Below, one piece after another: positions 9,561-16,281 of a stretch of 47,902 nt of DNA. The notes under the pieces were generated by a model. It was not told the origin of the DNA. It was given only the letters and a program-made list of their open reading frames with translations, and made no database searches. A program made the position numbers and the translations under genes. This stretch comes from Bacteroidaceae bacterium (GTDB taxonomy: Bacteria; Bacteroidota; Bacteroidia; Bacteroidales; Bacteroidaceae), in assembly GCA_017416705.1 (NCBI GenBank), contig JAFQBG010000038.1:1-47902 (forward strand). The letters run 5' to 3'. The stretch's first letter is position 1. Each line of letters opens with the position of its first letter.

Positions 9561-9595
9561 GGTAGTACGGAACATAGTTCCGTACTACCTTTTTT
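9561..9595 (+). terminator. Intrinsic terminator
   Basis: A perfect 13-bp stem (9561-9573 with 9577-9589, loop ATA) is followed by six T residues. It ends the transcript of the His/Lys-rich protein gene. Confidence 0.85.
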
Positions 9596-9651
9596 CTGGT
9601 AATAGCATGGGATATATAAAATGGCGGTGTGTTAGTTCCTGCAAATCGTAA

Positions 9652-9687
9652 GAGGCTGTGACAAAAAGTAAATTTTGACACAGCCTC
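9652..9687. repeat. Inverted repeat GAGGCTGTG...CACAGCCTC
   Basis: GAGGCTGTG (9652-9660) pairs with CACAGCCTC (9679-9687), and the inner CAAAA/TTTTG extends the stem past one mismatch. Similar short inverted repeats occur between genes in Bacteroidales and may be a second terminator or the remnant of a small mobile element; the choice cannot be made from one copy. Confidence 0.45.
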
Positions 9688-10042
9688 CTTGGAAAAATAG
9701 GTTGATAACAATTTTTTTTTGTTTTCAGGGTGTCTCGCGACAGCCTGTTGATGTGGATAATACATGCGAGTCGTCATAACTCGCTCCTTTTTTGAAAATA
9801 ATTTATCAGTGGTCATTCACACGAAAACCTATGAAATATTTAAGGCATGCTCATCTGCTTATATTCCATGGTCTTCACTTTGCAAAAATATTAATGCTTT
9901 ATTGGTTACGCAATCATAAAAAATTACGATTTTCAATGATTTATATAGCAACATGTTATTATAGGCAGCTGTATAGCAATAAGTAACTATTATAATTTGT
10001 TTTTTTACATATAATTGCTATTGCATGTTCCCCGCAAGAGTG
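9688..10042. other. Intergenic region without a supported gene
   Basis: About 355 bp of AT-rich sequence upstream of feoAB. A 64-codon plus-strand frame (9792-9986) and a minus-strand frame covering the terminators show no ribosome-binding site, signal or motif and look like chance. TATAATTTG at 9991-9999 resembles a promoter element but is one base too long. Confidence 0.5.
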
Positions 10043-10065
10043 TTAATTTTGCTACGCAAAATTAA
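10043..10065. promoter_or_regulatory. Perfect 10-bp palindrome upstream of feoAB (candidate metal-regulator operator)
   Basis: TTAATTTTGC (10043-10052), spacer TAC, GCAAAATTAA (10056-10065) is a perfect inverted repeat 67 bp before the feoAB start. A TATAATTTG at 10075-10083 near the expected -7 position follows directly. Its size and place fit an iron-responsive Fur or DtxR-type operator, but it matches no consensus closely, and a hairpin role in RNA is also possible. Confidence 0.45.
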
Positions 10066-10131
10066 TATGTTGTTTATAATTTGGGGAATTTTGGCTTTTA
10101 ACGACTGAAAGCCCTTGTAAAGAATAGTATA

Positions 10132-12528
10132 ATGAAATTATCGGAACTGAAAAATGGGGAAACGGCTGTCATTGTGCGTTTGTCGGGGCATGGAGGCTTC
10201 CGTAAGCGTATAATGGAGATGGGGTTTGTTCGAGGCGAAAAAGTGAAATCGGTACTCGATTCTCCCATGCACGACCCTGTTAAATACCACGTGATGGGCT
10301 ACGACGTCTCATTGCGACGCAACGAGGCTTCCATGATCGAAGTGTTGCCCGAGGAGGATGCAAAAAAGGAGCTGACCCCGGTACATTCATTCGGTTGTTT
10401 GTCGGCGTGTGAAAATTGCAACAGCAGTCTTGGTTGTAATTGTGTGCATCGTCCTGCCTCTACACGTCGTAACAATGTCATTGATGTTGCTTTGGTGGGC
10501 AATCCCAATAGCGGCAAAACCTCTTTGTTCAATGTGCTGTCGGGGCGCAGCGAGCATGTGGGCAATTACAGCGGAGTAACCGTCGATGCCAAAGTGGGTA
10601 GTTTTAATTACAAGGGCTACCGCATAAACATCACTGATTTGCCGGGAACCTACTCGCTCTCGCCATACTCCCCCGAGGAGCGTTTTGTGCGACAACATAT
10701 ATACCGGAACACCCCCGATGTCATTATAAACGCTGTGGTAGCCTCCAATTTGGAGCGCAATCTGTATCTGACGACAGAACTCATTGATATGAACCAAAGA
10801 ACGGTCGTCGCGCTTAATATGTTCGACGAATTAGAGTCGGGTGGTGCCAAAATAGACTACGAGCATCTGGGCGGTATGTTGGGAATACCTATGATACCAA
10901 CCGTTGCCAAGATAGGAAAGGGGCTCGATAAACTGCTCGACACAGTCATAGAACTGTTCGAGGGAAATAACAAAATAATTCGTCACATACATATAAATTA
11001 CGGCAGTGTGATGGAGGAGGAACTATCGCCGCTATCCTACGAACTGCATAACGCCGACGACCTGCCGCAACAGTTCCCTGTGCGTTATTGGGCACTGAAA
11101 CTATTGGAGCAGGATGCCGACGCTGTGTCGCTGTTACAACATTGTAAGGAGGTGGCATTGTGGAAAATAAAGGCCGAGACTGCCGCAAAAAGAGTACAAA
11201 CGCATTTGGGCGTCGATGTCGAAACGGCTGTGAGCGATGCCAAATATGGTTTCATAAACGGAGCATTGTTGGAGACTTTTACTCCCGGCAACAAGGATAC
11301 GCAACGTAAAACACGCCGAATAGACCGTCTTGTGGCAAATAAATGGCTCGGTTTCCCTCTGTTCTTATTGCTCATGTGGTTGATGTTCACAGCGGTGTTC
11401 CATCTTGGTGCATACCCCCAAGAATGGATAGCATGGACATTCGATTGGATTGGCGAACAGGTTACAAATATAATGCCGCAAGGAGCCTTGCAGGACCTTC
11501 TTGTCAATGGCATAATAGGCGGAGTGGGCAGCGTGGCGGTTTTCCTGCCGCAGATATTAATACTCTATCTGTTTATATCGCTCATGGAGGATTCGGGTTA
11601 CATGGCACGTGCCGCTTTCATCATGGACCGCATTATGCACAAAATGGGTTTGCATGGTAAGTCGTTCATTCCCATGCTTATGGGCTTTGGATGTAATGTA
11701 CCGGCTATAATGGCAAGTCGTACCATAGAGAGCCATAGCAGTCGCATCATAACAATCCTTATCACCCCGTTCATGTCGTGCAGTGCCCGATTGCCGGTGC
11801 TCATACTGTTTGCCGGAACATTCTTTCCCGCGCACGCTCCCATTGTGCTCATTGGGCTGTATGTGTTGGGTGTTGTTGCCGCAGCCATGACAGCCCGTCT
11901 GTTGCGAAAAACAAAATTCAAGGCCGACGAGACACCCTTTGTCATGGAACTGCCTCCCTATCGCATGCCCACTTTGCGTGCCACATTGCGTCACATGTGG
12001 GAAAAATGCGAGCAATACCTGCGCAAGATAGGCACAGTGGTGCTTGCCGCAACCGTCATAATATGGTTTTTGAGCTACTATCCGCGCCCCGACGAGGGCG
12101 ATGTGTCGCAGGATATTGCCAAGACACATGCCTCTGTGGGTGATGCCTATGAAAAATCCTACATAGGAATGATAGGAAAAAGCGTCGAACCGCTGATGCA
12201 ACCATTGGGGCTTAATTGGCGTGCCACAATAGGCATAATAACCAGCATTCCGGCAAAAGAATTGGTGGTGAGTACATTGGGCGTCCTGTATAGCACCGAC
12301 GACGACAGTAATCTGCAAGAAGCGTTGCAATCCTCGGGCGATTTCTCGAAGCGTTCGGCTGCATCGTTCTTGGTATTCATATTGTTGTTCTTCCCATGTA
12401 TAGCCACTGTGGCAGCCATAGCCTCGGAAACAGGAAATAAATGGTGGGCGGTATTCTCGGTACTCTATAATACCGCTGTGGCATGGCTTGCAGGCTTTTT
12501 TGTTTATCAAATAGGTGCTTTTTTTTGA
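10132..12528 (+). CDS. feoB: FeoA-FeoB fusion, ferrous iron transporter
   Basis: A 798-residue fused Fe(II) importer in the inner membrane. Residues 1-75 are an SH3-like FeoA domain (MKLSELKNGETAVIVRL, RIMEMGFVRGEKV). A Cys-rich linker CENCNSSLGCNCVH begins at residue 93. The G domain follows, with G1 GNPNSGKT at 123, G3 DLPGTYSLSPYSPEE and G4 NMFDE. The C-terminal half holds the paired Gate/core membrane segments (GFGCNVPAIMASRTIE, PFMSCSARLPVLILFAG), with the conserved Cys and Pro residues expected of FeoB. Fusion with FeoA is usual in Bacteroidales. It heads a five-gene unit: the next start is 22 bp away. The palindrome at 10043-10065 probably controls it in response to iron. Confidence 0.96.
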   Translation: MKLSELKNGETAVIVRLSGHGGFRKRIMEMGFVRGEKVKSVLDSPMHDPVKYHVMGYDVSLRRNEASMIEVLPEEDAKKELTPVHSFGCLSACENCNSSLGCNCVHRPASTRRNNVIDVALVGNPNSGKTSLFNVLSGRSEHVGNYSGVTVDAKVGSFNYKGYRINITDLPGTYSLSPYSPEERFVRQHIYRNTPDVIINAVVASNLERNLYLTTELIDMNQRTVVALNMFDELESGGAKIDYEHLGGMLGIPMIPTVAKIGKGLDKLLDTVIELFEGNNKIIRHIHINYGSVMEEELSPLSYELHNADDLPQQFPVRYWALKLLEQDADAVSLLQHCKEVALWKIKAETAAKRVQTHLGVDVETAVSDAKYGFINGALLETFTPGNKDTQRKTRRIDRLVANKWLGFPLFLLLMWLMFTAVFHLGAYPQEWIAWTFDWIGEQVTNIMPQGALQDLLVNGIIGGVGSVAVFLPQILILYLFISLMEDSGYMARAAFIMDRIMHKMGLHGKSFIPMLMGFGCNVPAIMASRTIESHSSRIITILITPFMSCSARLPVLILFAGTFFPAHAPIVLIGLYVLGVVAAAMTARLLRKTKFKADETPFVMELPPYRMPTLRATLRHMWEKCEQYLRKIGTVVLAATVIIWFLSYYPRPDEGDVSQDIAKTHASVGDAYEKSYIGMIGKSVEPLMQPLGLNWRATIGIITSIPAKELVVSTLGVLYSTDDDSNLQEALQSSGDFSKRSAASFLVFILLFFPCIATVAAIASETGNKWWAVFSVLYNTAVAWLAGFFVYQIGAFF

Positions 12529-12550
12529 AATAGACTAAAACCAATAAGAA

Positions 12551-13243
12551 ATGAATAATACGTTATACTCAAAAAGAACAAAACTTGCCGATGTGATAGC
12601 CTCGGACAGTAAGATACTATCCATATTGCAACGTCTGAAAATAAATCTCGGTTTTGGCGACTCCACAGTCGAGGAGGTATGCAACAGCTACAACCTATCG
12701 ACCGACCTTTTTCTGAATATCTGTAATATATATTCGTTTGGCGATTATACCCCCGATATTCACGCCCTGCAAGGTAAGGACATAGCCCACATAACAGGCT
12801 ATCTGCGTGCATCGCACACCTATTATAAGGAGGTTTGTTTTCCGGCCATTCACAGTAAAATACATTTCCTTGTAAAGGAACTCGACGATTTGAGCCGCAA
12901 ATTGATAGACAAATTCTACGACGACTATGACAGCGAGGTCATAAACCATTTCCGCTACGAGGAAAGCGTTGTGTTCCCCTATGTGGAATCCTTGCTTGCG
13001 GGCAAGGCCGACAACGGCGAGTTCAGTATATCTAAATTTCAGGAAAACCATAGTAATATAGGCGAGAAACTTAACGATTTAAAGAACATCATAATGAAGT
13101 ATCTTCCCTCGCAATATACCACCGCATTGAGTTTCGAGATACTGAACGATATGTATGCTGTGGAAAACGACCTGTACAAACACTCACTCATTGAGAACAG
13201 GCTGCTTGTTCCACTTGTAGAAAAATTAGAGCAACAACGATGA
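12551..13243 (+). CDS. Hemerythrin-domain (RIC/YtfE-like) di-iron protein
   Basis: A 230-residue cytoplasmic protein. Residues about 10-45 resemble the ScdA/YtfE N-terminal domain (KLADVIASDSKILSILQRL) but lack its CC pair. Residues 85-225 form a four-helix hemerythrin-like bundle whose putative iron ligands His89, His133, Glu137, His167, His211 and Glu215 follow the spacing of the di-iron site in E. coli YtfE closely. RIC proteins repair Fe-S clusters after nitric oxide or oxidative damage; an iron, oxygen or NO sensing role is equally possible here. It follows feoAB by 22 bp, and its stop codon overlaps the next gene's ATG (ATGA), so translation is probably coupled to the LuxR-type regulator. 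Confidence 0.85.
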   Translation: MNNTLYSKRTKLADVIASDSKILSILQRLKINLGFGDSTVEEVCNSYNLSTDLFLNICNIYSFGDYTPDIHALQGKDIAHITGYLRASHTYYKEVCFPAIHSKIHFLVKELDDLSRKLIDKFYDDYDSEVINHFRYEESVVFPYVESLLAGKADNGEFSISKFQENHSNIGEKLNDLKNIIMKYLPSQYTTALSFEILNDMYAVENDLYKHSLIENRLLVPLVEKLEQQR

Positions 13244-13839
13244 GCAGACAAGAAAAACTTAAAATAGTTATCATTGAGCCTTCGGAGATAGTTGTCGAGG
13301 GGCTCAAAGAAATCATCGGCCGTAACCCCGAACTCGAAATAGTGAATACGTATGCAAACGCAGGGTATTACAGCGGCATGCTCGCATCGGTCGATGTTGT
13401 CATAATAAACCCCGTTGTCATAAACTACAACGAGCGGTTCGATATTCGTTCCTATCTGTGTGCCAATGGCGAGAATACCACCCTTATGGCGCTTACCTAT
13501 TCGGGGTACGACGAAAACGTCATGAAACAGTACGACGGCAGCATAAACATATACGACAATGCCTCGCGCATAATACAAAAAATATTCTCCGCCGTCGATG
13601 AGGCCCGTCAAAATCCTCGCAGCGACGTGAACGAACTATCGGTGCGTGAGCGCGATATACTTGTTGCGGTGGCAAAGGGAAGGACAAACAAGGAAATTGC
13701 CGACGAATTTAATATATCCATCTACACCGTAATATCGCACAGACGCAATATATCCCGCAAATTGGGTATAAACAGTATTCCCGGTCTTACGGTATATGCG
13801 ATAATGAACAAACTCATTGATATAACCGATTTTTCCTGA
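13240..13839 (+). CDS. LuxR-type regulator with a receiver-like domain lacking the phospho-Asp
   Basis: A 199-residue DNA-binding regulator. The N-terminal about 120 residues follow the receiver fold (KLKIVIIEPSEIVVEGLKEI, VDVVIINPVV, LMALTYSGYD), but the position of the phosphorylated Asp holds Asn57, the acidic pair is reduced to Glu13-Pro14, and the conserved Lys is absent (INIYDNAS). The C-terminal 65 residues are a GerE/LuxR helix-turn-helix (LSVRERDILVAVAKGRTNKE, SIYTVISHRRNISRKLGI). No histidine kinase is encoded nearby. It probably works by a phosphorylation-independent signal, perhaps through contact with the hemerythrin protein encoded just before it, with which it shares an ATGA overlap. 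It is the likely local regulator of the operon; the target is an inference. Confidence 0.88.
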   Translation: MSRQEKLKIVIIEPSEIVVEGLKEIIGRNPELEIVNTYANAGYYSGMLASVDVVIINPVVINYNERFDIRSYLCANGENTTLMALTYSGYDENVMKQYDGSINIYDNASRIIQKIFSAVDEARQNPRSDVNELSVRERDILVAVAKGRTNKEIADEFNISIYTVISHRRNISRKLGINSIPGLTVYAIMNKLIDITDFS

Positions 13840-13842
13840 ACA

Positions 13843-14313
13843 ATGGCCGAGGAACTAAAAATATCAGCAGGAACAAAACCGCAAAAATATGCCTTGCTCT
13901 ATAAACAGGTGCAGGCATTGGTGAACGGTGAACAGGATGTCATAGCCAATATGGCAAACGTGTCGGCTATGATATATGCCACATTCGGTTTTCTGTGGGT
14001 GGGCTTCTATCGTGTGAGCGGCGAACAACTTGTCTTGGGTCCGTTCCAAGGCCCCATAGCTTGCTCGCGCATAATGTATGGCAAGGGCGTGTGTGGCACC
14101 GCATGGAAGGAACGCTCCACGCAGTGTGTCCCCGATGTAAATAAATTCCCCGGGCACATAGCATGCAGCAGCGAGTCGCTCAGCGAGGTCGTAGTGCCAC
14201 TGTTCGATGCCGAAAAAAACGTTGTAGCGGTGTTGGATATTGACAGTCGTGAATATTCCACGTTCGACGAGTGCGACGTCTATTGGTTGCAAAAAATAGC
14301 AGAATTAATATGA
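13843..14313 (+). CDS. msrC: Free-methionine-R-sulfoxide reductase (GAF domain)
   Basis: A 156-residue single GAF-domain enzyme of the fRMsr family, which reduces free methionine-(R)-sulfoxide with thioredoxin. Cys74 (GPIACSRI), Cys84 (GKGVCGTAW) and Cys108 (GHIACSSES) reproduce the 10- and 24-residue spacing of the three active-site cysteines of the E. coli enzyme (84, 94, 118). SEVVVPLFD and AVLDIDS are family landmarks. It begins three bases after the LuxR-type gene, so it belongs to the same transcript as feoAB and the hemerythrin gene, in keeping with an oxidative-stress theme. A pure ligand-sensing GAF role is less likely, given that all three cysteines are kept. Confidence 0.92.
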   Translation: MAEELKISAGTKPQKYALLYKQVQALVNGEQDVIANMANVSAMIYATFGFLWVGFYRVSGEQLVLGPFQGPIACSRIMYGKGVCGTAWKERSTQCVPDVNKFPGHIACSSESLSEVVVPLFDAEKNVVAVLDIDSREYSTFDECDVYWLQKIAELI

Positions 14314-14323
14314 TTATATAGCC

Positions 14324-14893
14324 ATGTGTGAAACAGAAAAACAGAAAGCACAAAAAGGGCTGTTGTACGATGCCAACAACGATGCACAGTTGTTGCACGA
14401 ACGTACGCTGTGCAAGGAACTATGCTACGAATATAACAATACAAAACCATCGGAGACGGCAAAACGCGAGTCTATAATAAAATCCCTTTTTGCCAAAACG
14501 GGTGAGAATTTTTGTATCGAGCCAACGTTCTTTTGCGATTATGGCTATAATATCGAGATAGGCGAAAATTTTTATATGAACGTCAATTGCGTAATCCTCG
14601 ACGGTGCCAAGGTAACCTTTGGCGATAATGTATTCGTGGCTCCCGGTTGCGGTTTCTACACAGCAGGGCATCCTATTGATGCACAGCAGCGTAATAGAGG
14701 CTTGGAATATGCCTATCCCATCACAGTGGGAAATAATGTGTGGATAGGAGCGCAGGTGTGTGTACTGCCCGGTGTCACAATAGGCAATGGGGTGGTCATA
14801 GGGGCAGGCAGCGTCGTTACAAAGGATATTCCCGACAATGTGGTGGCTGTGGGCAATCCTTGTCGCGTAATTCGTAAAATAGACAATGAATGA
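14324..14893 (+). CDS. Maltose/galactoside O-acetyltransferase family protein
   Basis: A 189-residue acetyl-CoA-dependent O-acetyltransferase of the Maa/LacA group. Residues 1-60 form the Mac helical cap (KGLLYDANNDAQLLHERTLC). The rest is a left-handed beta helix of hexapeptide repeats (IEIGENFYMNVNCVILDG, ITVGNNVWIGAQVCVLPG, VTIGNGVVIGAGSVV). The catalytic His is in FYTAGHPIDAQQRN. The C-terminus KDIPDNVVAVGNPCRVIRKI is typical. It starts 10 bp after the fRMsr gene and closes the feoAB unit. The natural acceptor sugar cannot be told from sequence, and its link to iron or redox function is unclear. Confidence 0.92.
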   Translation: MCETEKQKAQKGLLYDANNDAQLLHERTLCKELCYEYNNTKPSETAKRESIIKSLFAKTGENFCIEPTFFCDYGYNIEIGENFYMNVNCVILDGAKVTFGDNVFVAPGCGFYTAGHPIDAQQRNRGLEYAYPITVGNNVWIGAQVCVLPGVTIGNGVVIGAGSVVTKDIPDNVVAVGNPCRVIRKIDNE

Positions 14894-14913
14894 GCGCGTC
14901 GCCTTGTGAATAA

Positions 14914-15273
14914 TCATTTAAGCGTCTTATAATGCAGTATGTGTGCCGAAATAGCCGTTGCCAATAGAATAAAAAATATTCGCAACCATAGAATTTCGGT
15001 TACATAAACCGTACAATATAGAAGCGTTCCCCATACCAAACTGACCGAAATAATCTTGATGCGTAATGGTATGGCCTTGTGCTCGCGGAAATTCTTGATA
15101 TAAGGCCCTAAATGCTTGTGTTCAAGCAGCCAATTGTATAGCTTGGGCGAACTGCGGAAATACAATGACGCTGCCAACAGCAAAAAAGGCGTTGTTGGCA
15201 GCAGAGGCAGAAAAATACCCACAATGCCAAGCGCAAGGGCAAGTGTCCCCATCAGTACAAGAAAAATCCTCAT
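14914..15273 (-). CDS. DUF454 (YbaN family) inner-membrane protein
   Basis: A 119-residue protein with three to four predicted membrane segments. The family signature PLLPTTPFLLLAASLYFRSS is followed by NWLLEHKHLGPYIKNF, which together identify DUF454. Biochemical function is not established for the family. It is convergent with the acetyltransferase gene, whose stop is 20 bp away, so the two transcripts meet here. On its upstream side TATCTTCG (15306-15299, minus strand) is a one-mismatch -7 element without a clear -33 partner. Confidence 0.88.
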   Translation of the reverse strand: MRIFLVLMGTLALALGIVGIFLPLLPTTPFLLLAASLYFRSSPKLYNWLLEHKHLGPYIKNFREHKAIPLRIKIISVSLVWGTLLYCTVYVTEILWLRIFFILLATAISAHILHYKTLK

Positions 15274-15392
15274 AAAATAGTTTTGTGATTACAAGGCGCG
15301 AAGATACGCAAAATAACTATAATACGAAAAAACATACGTTCACAATGCGTCATTTGCCTTGTCCTCTATTCCGTTTCTTATAATAGTTTTTC

Positions 15393-15429
15393 AAAAATTG
15401 CACAAATGGGGTTAATTTGTGCAATTTTT
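15393..15429. repeat. 15-bp inverted repeat overlapping a promoter
   Basis: AAAAATTGCACAAAT (15393-15407) pairs perfectly with 15415-15429 across a 7-base loop. It lies between two divergent genes and its right arm overlaps the -33 box of the DUF2147 promoter by two bases. It could be an operator for that promoter; its T-rich right end would also allow terminator function. Confidence 0.55.
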
Positions 15430-15460
15430 TGAGTTTTTAAAATTCGTTATATTACATTTG
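15428..15460 (+). promoter_or_regulatory. Promoter for the DUF2147 gene
   Basis: TTTG at 15428-15431 and TACATTTG at 15453-15460, separated by 21 bp, match the Bacteroidetes consensus. The start of transcription would be near 15467, which rules out the upstream in-frame ATG at 15419 and supports the gene start at 15485. Confidence 0.65.
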
Positions 15461-15484
15461 CCGCGGATTTTAAAAATTAAGAAA

Positions 15485-15937
15485 ATGAAAAAAATAATTT
15501 CCTTAATCGCCGCAATGGCACTATGTATGCCTGTGTTGGCGCAAAACTACAACGACAAAGCCGATAACATAGTAGGCGAGTATCTAACCGACCGAGGCGG
15601 CAGCAAGAGCAAAGTGCGGGTAACCAAAGAGAGCGGTGGCACATACAGAGCGCAAATATTCTGGGTGGAAAAACCGCTGGACAAAAACGGCAACAAGCGT
15701 AAGGACGTCAAGAACCCCGATAAAAATCTGCGCAATGTCGATATAGACAAGGTTGTTATAATAAGCGGTCTTAAATACGATGCCGAGGAAAAAGAGTGGA
15801 ACGGTTCAAAAATATATGACCCCTCGAAAGGTATGCGCGTAAGTGTCGAAGCAGAATTTGTAGAGCAAAACAAACTGAAATTGTTCGGTAATATATGGGG
15901 TATCGGTACCACAATATATTGGCAGAAAATAAAATAA
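15485..15937 (+). CDS. DUF2147 exported protein
   Basis: A 150-residue periplasmic or secreted protein. The signal peptide is MKKIISLIAAMALCMPVLAQ. The mature part has the DUF2147 pattern: DNIVGEYLTD, VRVTKESGGTYRAQIFWVE, KNLRNVDIDKVVIISGLKYD, WNGSKIYDPSKGMRVSVEAE, LKLFGNIWGIGTTIYWQK, a lipocalin-like small beta barrel. Members often carry a GDP/GIG-type repeat of this form; their function is not settled. I chose the start at 15485 because the promoter at 15428-15460 lies between it and the more distant in-frame ATG, and because the signal peptide then begins at residue 1. A strong hairpin follows the stop by 27 bp, so it is monocistronic. Confidence 0.9.
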   Translation: MKKIISLIAAMALCMPVLAQNYNDKADNIVGEYLTDRGGSKSKVRVTKESGGTYRAQIFWVEKPLDKNGNKRKDVKNPDKNLRNVDIDKVVIISGLKYDAEEKEWNGSKIYDPSKGMRVSVEAEFVEQNKLKLFGNIWGIGTTIYWQKIK

Positions 15938-15964
15938 TAGCACGTAGCAGGGCTATGAAATTCC

Positions 15965-15996
15965 GATTGGTCTGTTCAAAATTGAACAGACCAATC
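15965..15996 (+). terminator. Hairpin terminator after DUF2147
   Basis: GATTGGTCTGTTCAA (15965-15979) pairs perfectly with 15982-15996. With a two-base centre the real loop is about six bases. A short TTGTTG follows. Confidence 0.75.
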
Positions 15997-16120
15997 TTGT
16001 TGTAGTCGGTCATTTGCCCGATAATAGCATTGTGGTTTTTGCAAGGGATTTTTAGGAATATCCGCACGGTGGGGCATCGGTGCAAGGAACTTATCTCGGT
16101 TTTTATAATTTTTTAAATAT

Positions 16121-16153
16121 AGTTAGTGGGAATTAGGTTTATTTTCACTAACT
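16121..16153. repeat. 8-bp inverted repeat in the leader of the DUF3472 gene
   Basis: AGTTAGTG (16121-16128) and CACTAACT (16146-16153) are inverted copies 17 bp apart. The right arm overlaps TAACTTTC, a one-mismatch -7 element. It could be an operator about 130 bp before the start codon; evidence is limited to the symmetry. Confidence 0.35.
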
Positions 16154-16281
16154 TTCGCCCAATTTCCAGAATGTCACTCATGCACCCTTGTGGCAACAAA
16201 ATGCAAACATCCTTGTCTGTTTGTGGCATGCGTTGTGCGCAAGGGCTTGAAATGTTTTTGTATATTTTATTATTCTCAATT

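Noticed and set aside
9792-9986. 64-codon plus-strand frame before feoAB
   Set aside because: No ribosome-binding site, no recognisable motif, and AT-rich composition typical of intergenic DNA.
11557-12510. 317-codon minus-strand frame opposite feoB
   Set aside because: Antisense to conserved FeoB membrane segments; composition rich in Cys, His and Tyr; no start signal.
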